Positions 1 to 9,811 of a stretch of 64,000 nucleotides of DNA are shown in pieces. Both the position numbers and the translations under genes were made by a program. Under the pieces are notes generated by a model. The model saw only the letters and a list, made by a program, of their open reading frames with translations. It was not told the origin of the DNA and ran no database searches. Origin of the DNA: Holophagales bacterium (GTDB lineage: Bacteria; Acidobacteriota; Thermoanaerobaculia; UBA5066); assembly GCA_016719485.1 (NCBI GenBank), contig JADJZB010000031.1, positions 157,805-221,804 on the forward strand, read 5' to 3'. How positions within the stretch are numbered: position 1 is the first letter of the stretch; each line of letters starts with the position of its first letter.

Positions 1-806
1 CAGACGTCCGACTTCATCATCCGGAAGGCGCGCTCGGGCAGGACGAAGAAGTCTCCGTAGATCGCCTTTAGCGCGAGGAGCTTGTCGAGGACGACGTCCC
101 GCTCGGCGAGCGGCAGGAAGAGCTCGTCGTTCCCGTCGCACATGTCGCCGATCGGCGTGTAGAAGTCGAACGTCATGTCCCTGGCACCCGCGCGGGACCA
201 GTCGATGACCGCCTGCTCGAGGCACTCGACGTTCGCCCGCGTGATGCAGTAGGCGATCGTGACGCTCAGGTTGGGCCTCTCGGCGATGTTCCGCATGGCC
301 CGCCTGTAAATGCCCTTCTTGCGCCGGATCCGCTCGTGGGTCTCCTCGTCGCCGTCGATGGAGATGCACCAGCTCACGTCCGGCCAGTCGGGGAGCGGGA
401 TCGTGCCGTTGGTGACGACGGTGTTGAACCTGAAGTACTTCCGGCCGCGTTCGATCAGCTCCTTGCGGATGAGCGGCTCGCCGCCCACCCAGGTGCACTG
501 GAAGAACGGGAACGTCAGGCGCGACGAGCTCCTCTTCAGGTGCTCGAGCTTCGCGATCCACTCGTCGACGGAAAGCTCGGGCCTGTTCCCGTAGGCGGGC
601 GCGGCCCCGTCTCCCCCTTCGAAGAAGTAGCAGTGCGAGCACCGGAGGTTGCACTCCTTGGAGACATCGATCGAGCCGAACCCGTTCCGCGGGATGCCGA
701 AGAGGAAGAAGCCGACCTTGGCGAAGTCGTACGGGAGGATCCCGCGCGGCCGGCGGGCCGGCGGATCGTGACGGAGCGTCAGCCTCGAACTCGGTTCAGC
801 GTGCAC
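1..806 (-). CDS. Radical SAM protein (partial, C-terminus beyond window edge)
   Basis: The minus-strand frame is open from a GTG at 806 to the window edge (at least 268 residues, C-terminus missing). It carries the radical SAM cluster motif C52-x3-C56-x2-C59 followed by Y (CNLRCSHCY), then a GGEPL motif (WVGGEPL) and a VVTNGT strand, the usual order in the SAM-binding half-barrel. Such enzymes cleave S-adenosylmethionine at a 4Fe-4S cluster to start radical chemistry; the substrate cannot be told. No SPASM cluster is visible before the edge. The frame is open upstream of 806 and another GTG lies near 855, so the start is uncertain. It is divergent from the membrane protein at 884. Confidence 0.75.
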   Translation of the reverse strand, partial: MHAEPSSRLTLRHDPPARRPRGILPYDFAKVGFFLFGIPRNGFGSIDVSKECNLRCSHCYFFEGGDGAAPAYGNRPELSVDEWIAKLEHLKRSSSRLTFPFFQCTWVGGEPLIRKELIERGRKYFRFNTVVTNGTIPLPDWPDVSWCISIDGDEETHERIRRKKGIYRRAMRNIAERPNLSVTIAYCITRANVECLEQAVIDWSRAGARDMTFDFYTPIGDMCDGNDELFLPLAERDVVLDKLLALKAIYGDFFVLPERAFRMMKSDV

Positions 807-883
807 AGAACGGACTATCTCATCCTGTCGAGCCCAGGTGGCGTCAATCGTGCGCACTACCCCTGCTAACCTCACGCCCTTCC

Positions 884-2416
884 ATGAGCGCTTCAGGGAC
901 CAGGGGCGAGCGGGCCTCGAGGACGAGGCCGCCGTCCCACCGTGCACTCGCTCCGATGCGCGCCGGGATTGCTCTCGCCCGCCGGCACGCAGTGATCGCG
1001 ATGACGTTCGTCGCCATCGCGATCAAGCTCGCGCAGGTGGCCGTCGATTCCACGCCGCTCCTTTTCTGGGGCGACTCGTGGACACACCTCAGGACCGCCG
1101 TCGAGGGGCACCTCCCCGATGAGCGGTCGTGGACCTACGGCTTGCTGATCCGGCCGTTCGTGGTGTGGACGGGCTCGCTCCCGTGGCTCGTGCCCGTCCA
1201 GGCCCTCGCGGGCGCGGCGACCTGCGGCCTGCTGATGCGCGTCCTCGTCGTCGACCTCGCGATCGGGGGGGCGGTGGCGGCCGCTGCGGTGCTCGGGTTC
1301 GCCTTCGAGCCGCTCCAGGTCCTGCAGGAGCGGTTCGTCCTGACCGAGTCCTTCGCGGGCCTGGGGCTCGCCCTCTACGTCGCGCTGGCGTTTCTCTACC
1401 TGCGTCGCCCGCGCCCCGGGACGCTCGCCCTGCACGCCCTCACCGGCATCGCGCTCGTCAGCCTGCGCACCGTCTACGCCCCGATTGCGCTCGTCGGAAC
1501 GGTCGCCCTTCCCCTCCTCTACGCCCTCGGGAACCAGGCCGTCGGTGAGAGCCGGCCGCGGCGTCTCCGGGCGGTGGCTCTCCACGCGGCGGTGGCGATC
1601 CTGGCGACGGGCCTCGCCCACCTCTCCTACCAGCACCTCATGGGCCGGCTCTTCAATCGCCCGCCCGCTTACCAGTACGCCGATGGGCTCTTCCTCGTCT
1701 CGGCCTGGTGGCAGGTCCTTGTCCCGGAGGATGCGAGCGACCCTGCGGCGAAAGCCCTCCTCGAGCGGCTCGCAGCCTCACCGCCCGAGCTCGGCACGAT
1801 GCCCGAGCGCGAGTTCCACAGGTGGAGGCCGAAGGGTTTCTGCGCGCAGCTGGAGGAGGCGCTCGGCGGCGACGCGGCCCGGGCGAACGGGGTCGCGAAA
1901 GAGACCGCGCTGCGCGCCCTCCGGCGCTACCCGGCCGGCGTCCTGGGCGTGGCGTGGCGGAACACGCTCGCCTACTGGGAGCGAGACCCGGCCCGGATCG
2001 TGCGCACCCACGTCGAGCAGGGCGCGTACAACCCGCCCGACAGCCCGATGGTGACGTTCGTCCGAGAGCATTTTGGCGCCGCCTCGGCGGCTCCGCCCGG
2101 GGAGACGCCCGCCAGGAGATGGCACACGGCGGGCCGCCACGGGTATCCCCTCCTCACGCTCACGCCGCTCGTCTGTGCCGCAGCGGCCCTGTTCTGCCGC
2201 CGGGAGATCCGCCCTATGGTCCTCTTCCTCGCTCTCGTCAGCTCCGGGCTCCTCGCGACGACCGTGCTGCTGGGGATCGCCTCGGCATTTCGCTTCCTCC
2301 ACCCGATGGTCTTCCCGATGGCGGCGGCGCTCGCGGTTCTCGCGGACGCGGCCCTTCGCGGACGAGCCCGAGGGACGGCGCCGCCGGGATCGCCGTCGAA
2401 CCGCCCCTCTCTCTGA
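884..2416 (+). CDS. Polytopic membrane protein, GT-C glycosyltransferase-like
   Basis: About 510 residues with many hydrophobic helices: one near residues 35-55, several between 95 and 240, and a final group near 425-500. After the first helix the loop has FWGDSW, an acidic motif in the position where GT-C (PMT/ArnT-like) transferases keep their catalytic Asp; this comparison is the only basis for the family suggestion. A large soluble stretch (about 260-420) sits between membrane blocks. An internal ATG at 956 (MRAGIA) would remove a basic N-terminus and is an equally good start. It is divergent from the radical SAM gene and ends 66 bases before the first kinase. Function unproven. Confidence 0.6.
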   Translation: MSASGTRGERASRTRPPSHRALAPMRAGIALARRHAVIAMTFVAIAIKLAQVAVDSTPLLFWGDSWTHLRTAVEGHLPDERSWTYGLLIRPFVVWTGSLPWLVPVQALAGAATCGLLMRVLVVDLAIGGAVAAAAVLGFAFEPLQVLQERFVLTESFAGLGLALYVALAFLYLRRPRPGTLALHALTGIALVSLRTVYAPIALVGTVALPLLYALGNQAVGESRPRRLRAVALHAAVAILATGLAHLSYQHLMGRLFNRPPAYQYADGLFLVSAWWQVLVPEDASDPAAKALLERLAASPPELGTMPEREFHRWRPKGFCAQLEEALGGDAARANGVAKETALRALRRYPAGVLGVAWRNTLAYWERDPARIVRTHVEQGAYNPPDSPMVTFVREHFGAASAAPPGETPARRWHTAGRHGYPLLTLTPLVCAAAALFCRREIRPMVLFLALVSSGLLATTVLLGIASAFRFLHPMVFPMAAALAVLADAALRGRARGTAPPGSPSNRPSL

Positions 2417-2439
2417 GCTCCGTTCCGATTACACGGGGA

Positions 2440-2470
2440 TTGCGATTCCGGGAACCACACTCCGTAGAAT
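2440..2470 (+). promoter_or_regulatory. Promoter-like element upstream of kinase 1
   Basis: TTGCGA at 2440-2445 and TAGAAT at 2465-2470 (19-base spacer), inside a block (ATTGCGATTCC ... CTCCGTAGAATCCGCC) that recurs almost unchanged before the TPR kinase (9772-9802) and, more diverged, at 8522-8552. The ATG at 2483 is only 12 bases past the -10 hexamer, so the transcript would be leaderless or nearly so. Confidence 0.5.
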
Positions 2471-2482
2471 CCGCCGCGTTCG

Positions 2483-5199
2483 ATGACGCTCGTCGCCGGC
2501 TCCCGCATCGGCCCCTACGAGATCACCGCCCCGCTCGGCGAGGGCGGGATGGGGGTCGTCTACAGGGCGACCGATCCGAAGCTGAGGCGCGAGGTCGCGA
2601 TCAAGGTCCTCCCCGAGGCGTTCGCCGGGGACGCCGATCGTCTCGCCCGCTTCGAACGCGAGGCGCAGGTCCTGGCCCAGCTCCAGCACCCCAACATCGC
2701 CTCGATCTACGGCCTCGAGGAGTCCAGCGGCGTTCGCGCCCTCGTCATGGAGCTCGTCGAGGGCGAAGACCTCGCCGAGCGGATGAAGCGCGGTTCCGTC
2801 GCCCTCGAAGAGGCCATATCCATCGCCCGGCAGATCGCCGAGGCGCTGGAAGCGGCCCACGACAAGGGGATCGTCCACCGTGACCTCAAGCCCGCCAACG
2901 TCAAGCTCACACCTGAGGGAACGGTCAAGGTCCTCGACTTCGGCCTCGCCAAGGCGATGGACCCGCCCGCGGGGAGCGCTTCCGCCGCCGACCTCGCGCG
3001 CTCGCCAACGCTCATGAACTCGCCGACGATGACGGCGGCCCACGGCACGCAGCTCGGCGTCATCCTCGGGACGGCGGCGTACATGGCGCCGGAGCAGGCG
3101 CGCGGAAGTGCCGTCGACAAGCGGGCCGACATCTGGGCGCTCGGGGTCGTTCTCCACGAGATGCTGACAGGCCGGTCGCTCTTCGCCGCCGACACCGTCA
3201 GCGACACGCTCGCCGGCGTTCTCAGAGGAGAGATCGATCTCGCGAAGCTGCCGGCCGGGTCCTCTCCGGCGCTCCGGCGTCTCCTGCGCCGGTGCCTCGA
3301 ACGCAACCCGAAGAACCGGCTGCACGACGCGGCGGACGCGCGGCTCGTCCTCGCCGACCTCGAGGCGGGGGTCGCGGACGAAGGCGCTGATGCGCCCCGA
3401 CACCCGCCCGCAGCCCGAAGCGCGAGGTCGTCGCCTGGGCCCTCGCCGCGGTCGCGGCGCTCGCGGCGGCCGGCCTCTTCATCGGACGGGGCGCGGTCGA
3501 GCCCGCCGCCCCGCGCGTCATCCGCGCCACGCTGCCGCTCCCGGCCGGAGTCTCGATCGAGCTGGACGGCGAGCGCGCCGGGATGCCGGCCGTCTCCCCC
3601 GACGGGCGGCGTGTCGCCTTCGGCGCGCGCGAGGGGTCCGGCCCGATGCGGATCTGGGTCCACGACCTCGGGACCGCGGCGGCGCGTCCGCTCCCCGGCA
3701 CGGAGGAGGGCTACCGGCCGTTCTGGTCTCCCGACGGGCAGAGGATCGGCTTCTTCACCTGGAGCGACCTGGCGACGATCTCGTCGGAGGGAGGCGCCAT
3801 CGCGCGTCTCGCCCCGGCGCGCGACGCGCGCGGCGGCACCTGGAGCCCGAACGGAACGATCGTGTTCGCGCCCTTCGCCACGGGCCCGCTCCTCGCGATG
3901 TCCGATCGGGGGGGCGTGGCACGGGCCGTGACGGGCTCGGCGGAAGAGATAGGGACCGGCACCCACCGGTTCCCGCACTTCCTGCCGGACGGCGAGCACT
4001 TCGTCTACCTCGACCGCTCGGGGCGCATCGGCTCGGGAGCCGGCGCGGTCATGATCGCCAGGCTCGGCGAGGCCGCGCCGGCCCGGCGGCTCCTCGGGGT
4101 CGCGACGAACGCGATTCCCGCGGTCGGCCGTCTCCTCTACGTCCGCGACGGCGCCCTGGTCGCTCAGGGGCTCGACCCGAAAGGGTTCGTGCTCACGGGC
4201 GAGCCGAAGGTGCTCGTCGAGGACCTCCTCTTCAATCGCCGCTTCACCTACGGAGTCTTCTCGGCGAGCGAGGCCGGCGTTCTCACCTTCCTCACCGGAA
4301 AACAGCGGGACCTGAGCCGGCTCGTCTGGAGGGACCGCTCCGGACGCCGCCTCGGCGAGCTCGGAACGCCGGGCAACCTCTCCGGGTTCGGCGGCCTCGC
4401 CCTGTCGCGCGACGGTCGGTGGGCGGCGGTCTCGCGGGTGGACGACGCGCAGGGCGACGCCGACATCTGGCTCTACGACGTCGCCCGAGGGACCGAGACC
4501 CGCCTCGCCCGACAGGGTTCCGACGAGAGCGACCCGCTCTTCTCGCCCGATGGCGGCACCCTCTATTTCGGCTCGGCGGGCGACGAGGGTGCCGCCCTCG
4601 TTCGTCGCGACCTCGCGAGCGGCGCGGAGACGACGCTCTTCGCGTTGAAGGGCGTCTACAGCGCGGGTCCGATGTCGTTCTCTCCGGACGGGACCGCGAT
4701 GACCTGCGAGGACCGCGGCCGCCTGGCCTCCGCCGACCTCGTGCTCCGGCCGTCGGACGGGAAAGGCGAGACGAAGGTCCTCGTCGCCACGCCCCGCGAC
4801 GACGCCTACGGCCAGATCTCGCCCGACGGCCGCTGGCTCCTGTGGGCCTCCGACGACTCGGGCCGGTACGAGGTCTACGTGGCGCCGTTCCCCGGCGGGG
4901 GATCGAGGGTGCAGGTCTCGCGCGAGGGCGGCACCCAGCCCCGGTGGAACCCGGCGGGAAGCGAGATCCTCCTCAAGACGCCCGACAACGTCCTGACCGC
5001 GGTGCGCATCGAGACCGGCTCGGGCACGATCTCTGTCGGCGCCCCGACGCCCCTGTTCCCGATCATCGAGTTCACCGGCTGGACCTACGACGTCACGGCC
5101 GACGGCACGCGCTTTCTCGTGCGCGAGCCGCTCGCCGAGGGCGATGCCTCCCCGATCACCCTCCTGACCGACTGGACCGCGATCCTGGGCACTCGATGA
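2483..5199 (+). CDS. Ser/Thr protein kinase with C-terminal TolB/WD40-like propeller (one frameshift)
   Basis: PknB-type kinase. Residues about 12-280 hold the glycine loop (GEGGMG), the ATP lysine in VAIKVLP, HRDLKPAN and DFGLAK. After about residue 300 the frame breaks. The next frame, from about 3391, supplies one membrane helix (WALAAVAALAAAGLF) and a periplasmic propeller of SPDG-type repeats up to the TGA at 5197-5199. A stop at 3388 in the second frame places the lost base between about 3385 and 3420, in C-rich sequence. Corrected, the protein is about 905 residues, as long as its intact neighbour. The ATG of that neighbour overlaps this stop (ATGA), so the two are probably translationally coupled. 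Likely role: a membrane receptor kinase sensing through the propeller; ligand unknown. Confidence 0.85.
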
Positions 5200-7898
5200 C
5201 GATCACCCCGGGCGACCGCCTCGGCTCCTACGAGATCACCGCCAGGCTCGGCGCGGGAGGGATGGGAGAGGTCTGGCGCGCCCGCGACACGAAGCTCGGG
5301 CGCGAGGCGGCGATCAAGGTCCTGCCTACGGCCTTCGCCGAGGACGCCGAACGCCTCGCGCGCTTCCGGCGCGAGGCGCAGATCCTCGCGTCGCTCGGCC
5401 ACCCGAACGTCGCGGCGATCTACGGCCTCGAGGAGAGCGAGGGGCTCGTGGCGCTTGCGATGGAGCTGGTTCCGGGGGAGGACCTCTCGGAGCGCATCGC
5501 CCGCAGCCCCATCCCCGTCGACGAGGCGCTCTCCGTCGCACGGCAGATCGCGGAGGCGCTCGAGGAGGCCCACGGCAAGGGGGTCGTCCACCGCGACCTC
5601 AAGCCCGCCAACGTCAAGCTCACGCCGGACGGAAAGGTCAAGGTCCTCGACTTCGGCCTGGCCAAGGCCCTCTCGGGCGACGCCACCGGCGGCCTCGACT
5701 CGAGCGACTCCTCCCGCTCCCCGACGATGACGCGCCAGGGGACCCAGGCCGGGATGATCCTCGGAACCGCGGCGTACATGAGCCCCGAGCAGGCGCGCGG
5801 CAAACCGGTGGACAAGCGGGCCGACGTCTGGTCCTTCGGCGTCGTGCTCTTCGAGATGCTCACGGGCAAGAGGCTCTTCGCCGGGGAGACGGTGAGCGAC
5901 ACGCTCGCCGCGGTGCTGCGCGCTGACCCCGACTGGGCCCTTCTCCCGCGCGGCCTGCCGGCGCCCGTCGGCGACCTCCTCCGCCGCTGCCTGGAGCGCG
6001 AGCCGCGGCGGCGGCTCCACGACGTGGCCGACGCCCGGATCGTGATCGAGGACGTCCTCGAGGGGCGGTGGCAACCGCCGGCGGCGACGTCGTCCTCGGC
6101 GCCGCTCGCAACGCCGCACTCTTCGTTCGCCCGGCGTGCGGCCGTCCCCCTCGCCGCCTTCCTCCTCGGCCTCCTCGTCACGGTGCCGTACCTCTGGTCG
6201 ATACGCCGCGGCCCCGGGACCTCTCCCTCGTCGAAACAGCCCGCCTCCTTCCGCCAGCTGACGTTTCTCGCCGGGGGCGAGATGGCCCCCGCGCTCTCGC
6301 CCGACGGAGAGAGCTTCGCCTACGTCAAGGAGGTCGATGGCCAGCGGGACGTTTTCCTGCAACGGGTCGGAGGAACGAACCCCGTGAACCTGACCGCGGG
6401 TTGCAGGGACGACGACGACGAGCCCGCCTTCTCACCCGACGGCCGGCGCATCGCCTACCGCTCGGAGTGCGCCGGCGGAGGGATCTTCGTTATGGGTGCG
6501 ACGGGCGAGTCGGCGCGGAAGGTCACCGACCTGGGCTACGCCCCGGCCTGGTCCCCTGACGGAACGGAGGTCGCGGTCGCCAGCGAGAAGCTCCGGAGCC
6601 CGACCTCCCGAATCACGAAGAGCCCGCTCTTCGCGGTGAGGATCGGGACGGGCGAGCGTCGGCTACTGTCGTCTCACGACGCCGTCGAGCCGAGCTGGTC
6701 GCCGGACGGGCGTCGGGTCGCCTTCTGGGGTCTCGTCGACGACACCTCCGTCCGGGACCTCTTCACCGTGGCGGCCGACGGCTCGCAGTCCGGCCCGGCC
6801 GCCGCCGTGCGGCTCCTCTCGGACCCGCACGTCGACTGGAGCCCGAACTGGTCGGGGGACGGCCGTGCCCTCCTCTTCGCCAGCTCCCGCGGCGGGACGA
6901 TGAACCTCTGGCGCATCGCCCTCGACCCGGCGACCGGCCGGCCGCTCGGAGAGCCGGAACCGGTCACGGCGCCCTCGAGCTGGGTGGGCTACCTCTCGGC
7001 GTCGGCGAACGGCCGCCGGATCGCGTTCGTCGACCGCAACGTCCGCACCACGGTCCGCATCGCGCCCTTCGATCCATCCGCCGGCAGGCTCGCCGGATCT
7101 CCCCGCGAGGCTCCGCTCGGGACGGTCGAGGCCAATGGCCCCGTCTCCCTCTCCCCGGACGGCGCCACGCTGCTTTTCGACGATTCCGGCTTCCCCCAGC
7201 GCCTCGTCCTCGTCGAGCCCGGCGGGACGATGCGCCAGCTCACCGAAGGCCCGCACCGCGATCGTCAGGGGGCGTTCTCTCCCGACGGAGCCTGGATCGC
7301 GTTCCAGACGGACCGCTTCACGGGAAGCCTGGCCCTCATCCGCCCGGACGGCAGCGGTCTCTCCGAGGTCCTGCCCGGACGGACGACGAGCGTATTCCAG
7401 CCGTCCTGGTCCCCCGACAGCCGCTGGCTCGCCGCGGGGAACACGGATGCGGACGGGCCGTTCCTGCTGGAAGTCGCGAACGGAAGGGCCGTGGGGGATC
7501 CGCAGTTCCTGGCGCCGCTCGACGAGGCCGGCCTCGATTTCTGGCCCTCCTCGGTCTCACCCGACGGCCGCCGGATCGCCGGCGCGCTCTACTCGACAGC
7601 CGCCAACCCGGTGGGCGGCGCCGTCTACAGCGTCGAGGAACGCTCCTACCGGCGGGTCCCGACGGGCGACGCCGGAGCTCTCCACTTTCTCCCGGACGGC
7701 CGCAGGCTCCTCCTCGTGAGCAAACGCGAGATCCGGCTCTTCGACCTCGAGGGGGGCGGAGTCCGGACTCTCGTCACGGCCCCCGAACGGGGAGAGATAG
7801 GCTCGGCATGCCTCTCGAGCGACGGGCGCTTTCTGGCCTGGCACGAGAGCACCGACGAATCCGACATCTGGCTGGCCGAGTTCGAGCCGCAGAGGTAA
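5196..7898 (+). CDS. Ser/Thr protein kinase with C-terminal TolB/WD40-like propeller
   Basis: Intact 900-residue paralogue of the preceding kinase. Kinase domain about 12-285: GAGGMG loop, Lys41 in AAIKVLP, HRDLKPANVKL and DFGLAK, and the APE-region equivalent YMSPEQARG. A single membrane helix lies at about 315-335. The rest is a beta-propeller with repeated FSPDGRRIA/WSPDG blades, expected in the periplasm. The start is fixed by ATGA overlap with the upstream stop. The architecture (cytoplasmic kinase, one helix, extracytoplasmic TolB-like sensor) is common and highly expanded in Acidobacteriota. Substrates cannot be inferred. Confidence 0.92.
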   Translation: MTITPGDRLGSYEITARLGAGGMGEVWRARDTKLGREAAIKVLPTAFAEDAERLARFRREAQILASLGHPNVAAIYGLEESEGLVALAMELVPGEDLSERIARSPIPVDEALSVARQIAEALEEAHGKGVVHRDLKPANVKLTPDGKVKVLDFGLAKALSGDATGGLDSSDSSRSPTMTRQGTQAGMILGTAAYMSPEQARGKPVDKRADVWSFGVVLFEMLTGKRLFAGETVSDTLAAVLRADPDWALLPRGLPAPVGDLLRRCLEREPRRRLHDVADARIVIEDVLEGRWQPPAATSSSAPLATPHSSFARRAAVPLAAFLLGLLVTVPYLWSIRRGPGTSPSSKQPASFRQLTFLAGGEMAPALSPDGESFAYVKEVDGQRDVFLQRVGGTNPVNLTAGCRDDDDEPAFSPDGRRIAYRSECAGGGIFVMGATGESARKVTDLGYAPAWSPDGTEVAVASEKLRSPTSRITKSPLFAVRIGTGERRLLSSHDAVEPSWSPDGRRVAFWGLVDDTSVRDLFTVAADGSQSGPAAAVRLLSDPHVDWSPNWSGDGRALLFASSRGGTMNLWRIALDPATGRPLGEPEPVTAPSSWVGYLSASANGRRIAFVDRNVRTTVRIAPFDPSAGRLAGSPREAPLGTVEANGPVSLSPDGATLLFDDSGFPQRLVLVEPGGTMRQLTEGPHRDRQGAFSPDGAWIAFQTDRFTGSLALIRPDGSGLSEVLPGRTTSVFQPSWSPDSRWLAAGNTDADGPFLLEVANGRAVGDPQFLAPLDEAGLDFWPSSVSPDGRRIAGALYSTAANPVGGAVYSVEERSYRRVPTGDAGALHFLPDGRRLLLVSKREIRLFDLEGGGVRTLVTAPERGEIGSACLSSDGRFLAWHESTDESDIWLAEFEPQR

Positions 7899-7910
7899 TT
7901 CCGGCTCGAA

Positions 7911-8459
7911 TCAGAATCCCGTCGCGAAGCTGAGGCGGGTCACCCAGGGGGTGTCGTAGAGCCCTCGCGCGTTTCCCGTCACGTCGTACAGCACTTCGAC
8001 GAGGAAGAGGCTCCGGGGACCGAGCGGCTGCCCATAGCCCCCGCCGACGAAAAAGCTCGAGAAGCTCTCCCGGCCCGCTGAGGGACCCGTCGACCGGACC
8101 TCGTAGCTCGTCCAGTCCCACTCGGTCGTGGCGAAGAGGCGGTCGACGACGAAGTAGCGGGCGTAGGCCCCGACGCCGTAGTCGACGGAATCGTAGGTCT
8201 CCGGACCATAGTCGTCGTGCGTCCACTGGAAACGCCCCGAGACCCCGGTCCAGAGCCGGTCCGTCGCGAGGTATCCCACCTCGCCCCGCAGCGACACGCC
8301 CCACGACGCGCTGCCGATTCCCAATCCGACGGAGCCACCGTAGGTGAAGCGCCCGGAGCGCGGCCGGATGGCGGGCTGAGGCGCGCCCTGATCGTCCTGA
8401 GCCACGGCCGGCGGCGACAGGAGAAGCAACGCGGCGACGAGCGGCAAGAGTGGCTTCAC
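7911..8459 (-). CDS. Outer-membrane beta-barrel protein, secreted
   Basis: About 182 residues from a GTG at 8459. The frame is open further upstream to 8576, but only from the GTG does a clean signal peptide begin (VKPLLPLVAALLLL, cut after AVAQ). The mature part alternates polar and aromatic residues (YGGSVGLGIG, SLRGEVGYLA, SSFFVGGGYGQPL) and ends in Phe (SFATGF), the signature of a small OMP barrel of the outer-membrane-protein beta-barrel/Opacity type. It is convergent with the upstream kinase, 12 bases between stops, with no obvious terminator. Function unknown. Confidence 0.65.
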   Translation of the reverse strand: MKPLLPLVAALLLLSPPAVAQDDQGAPQPAIRPRSGRFTYGGSVGLGIGSASWGVSLRGEVGYLATDRLWTGVSGRFQWTHDDYGPETYDSVDYGVGAYARYFVVDRLFATTEWDWTSYEVRSTGPSAGRESFSSFFVGGGYGQPLGPRSLFLVEVLYDVTGNARGLYDTPWVTRLSFATGF

Positions 8460-8521
8460 GGAACGATTCTCGCACCGGACTCCCCGAGCGGGCTGGTCCT
8501 CGAACCGCACCTGCACCGGCT

Positions 8522-8552
8522 TTCGTGATTCGGGAGCATTCGTCCGTAGAAT
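8522..8552 (+). promoter_or_regulatory. Third copy of kinase promoter-like element
   Basis: TCGTGATTCGGGAG...GTCCGTAGAATCCGCC matches the elements at 2440 and 9772, with TAGAAT at 8547-8552. It lies in the 248-base gap between the divergent barrel gene and the truncated kinase, 155 bases before that ATG. Nothing else recognisable was seen in this gap. Confidence 0.4.
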
Positions 8553-8707
8553 CCGCCCCGCTTGTCGAAAAGCCATTCCAAAGGCCTGTTCGGCCCGTGC
8601 CCGTTCGTCGCCCCTCCCGGCGCGAAGGGGATGAGCGAGGGGTGCCGGGCGCGGGACACCCGCTCCGAGCGCGACGAGTTGCTCCCGGCCCCCGCGAGGT
8701 TCTTCCC

Positions 8708-9181
8708 ATGACGATCGCTCCCGGTTCCCGCGTAGGCCCTTACGAGATCACCGGCAAGCTCGGCGAAGGCGGGATGGGCGAGGTCTGGCGCGCCACCGAC
8801 ACGAAGCTGAAGCGCGAGGTCGCGATCAAGGTGCTTCCGGCGGAGTTCACCGAGGACCCGGAACGCCTCGCGCGATTCGAGCGCGAGGCCCAGCTCCTCG
8901 CCCAGCTCCAGCATCCGAGCATCGCCTCGATCTACGGGCTCGAGGAGTCGGGCGGCACGCGCGCGCTCGTCCTCGAGCTGGTCGAGGGGCCGACGCTCGC
9001 CGAGAGGCTCGAGGCCGGCCCGCTCTCCCTCGAGGAGAGCCTCACGATCGCGCGGCAGATCCTGGAGGCGCTGGAGGAGGCGCACGACAAGGGAATCGTC
9101 CACCGCGACCTCAAGCCCCAGAACGTCAAGGCCCCCGTGGACGGGAAGGTCAAGGTCCTCGACTTCGGCCTCGCGAATTGA
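8708..9181 (+). pseudogene. Truncated Ser/Thr kinase (N-lobe to DFG only)
   Basis: 157 codons closely matching the first part of the kinases at 2483 and 12301: MTIAPGS start, GEGGMGEVW loop, VAIKVLP, HRDLKPQNVK and DFGLA, then TGA. The activation segment, substrate lobe, membrane helix and propeller are missing, so it cannot be an active kinase. The break comes straight after DFGLA. What follows (about 9181-9212: CTGGGGGTCAGTTCCG, then a T-run) is unlike any kinase sequence and looks like a foreign or deletion-junction segment. Probably a remnant of a duplicated kinase-propeller gene; it could still be expressed as a non-catalytic fragment. Confidence 0.75.
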
Positions 9182-9226
9182 ACCTGGGGGTCAGTTCCGT
9201 TTTTCGTTGAACAGGGGACTGCCCAT

Positions 9227-9718
9227 CTACCGGCATCCGGCCCCGGCCGGCCGGTAGGGGAACTCCTCCGCTTTCTCCGGGCTCGATGCGTCGCCTTCAA
9301 CGCGCGCCGTGAGCCCCCCGTCCGCGCGCTTCGTGTAGACGACCCTCTTCGGGAAGTCGTGCGCGAGGTTCTCGAAGACGACGGTCCCGGCCCCGAGCCG
9401 AACGAGCGGGAACTCCGTGGCCGGCCCTCCCTTCGGCTGCGCCACGTAGACGAGACCGCCGGCGCGCGCCTCGATCCGCAGGTACTCGAAGAAGACGGTC
9501 TTCTCTTTCGCCACGTTCGTCGTCCGGCCCATCCCGACCATGCCGTCGGGGCCGGGACAGAGCCACTGCTCCTCGACGCGCACCGCGCCGCTCTCGACGA
9601 CCCAGGAGCCCGCCAGGAACGCGAGGTCGGCGATCCCGGGCGACGCTGCGGGCGAAGCCCCGAGGGCCGGGAGCGCGGCGATCGAGAGGGCGAGAGCGAG
9701 GCGGCGGGAATAGCGCAT
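9227..9718 (-). CDS. Secreted DUF6265-like protein
   Basis: 163 residues. It starts at the ATG at 9718, which has GAGGAGACCAGG just upstream. Signal peptide: MRYSRRLALALSIAALPALGA, cut near ASPAAS. The mature part (LAFLAGSWVVES, EEQWLCPGPDGMVGMGR, FFEYLRIEA, FENLAHDFPKRVVY) matches the pattern I associate with DUF6265, a small lipocalin-like exported family with no known reaction. The large minus-strand frame that extends upstream over the TPR kinase is an antisense shadow and is not included. Immediately upstream is the promoter of the divergent TPR kinase. Confidence 0.65.
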   Translation of the reverse strand: MRYSRRLALALSIAALPALGASPAASPGIADLAFLAGSWVVESGAVRVEEQWLCPGPDGMVGMGRTTNVAKEKTVFFEYLRIEARAGGLVYVAQPKGGPATEFPLVRLGAGTVVFENLAHDFPKRVVYTKRADGGLTARVEGDASSPEKAEEFPYRPAGAGCR

Positions 9719-9771
9719 CCTGGTCTCCTCAGTCTTGACGATACGGCCTCGCGGCACGGACGACGGCAGGA

Positions 9772-9802
9772 TTGTGATTCCCAGGGCCCCTCTCCGTAGA
9801 AT
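9772..9802 (+). promoter_or_regulatory. Promoter-like element of TPR kinase
   Basis: TTGTGA at 9772-9777 and TAGAAT at 9797-9802, 19-base spacer, same flanks (GATTCC... CTCCG before, CCGCC after) as at 2440-2470. The TTG start codon at 9812 is 9 bases past the -10 hexamer and there is no room for a Shine-Dalgarno site, which suggests a leaderless mRNA. Confidence 0.5.
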
Positions 9803-9811
9803 CCGCCCGGC

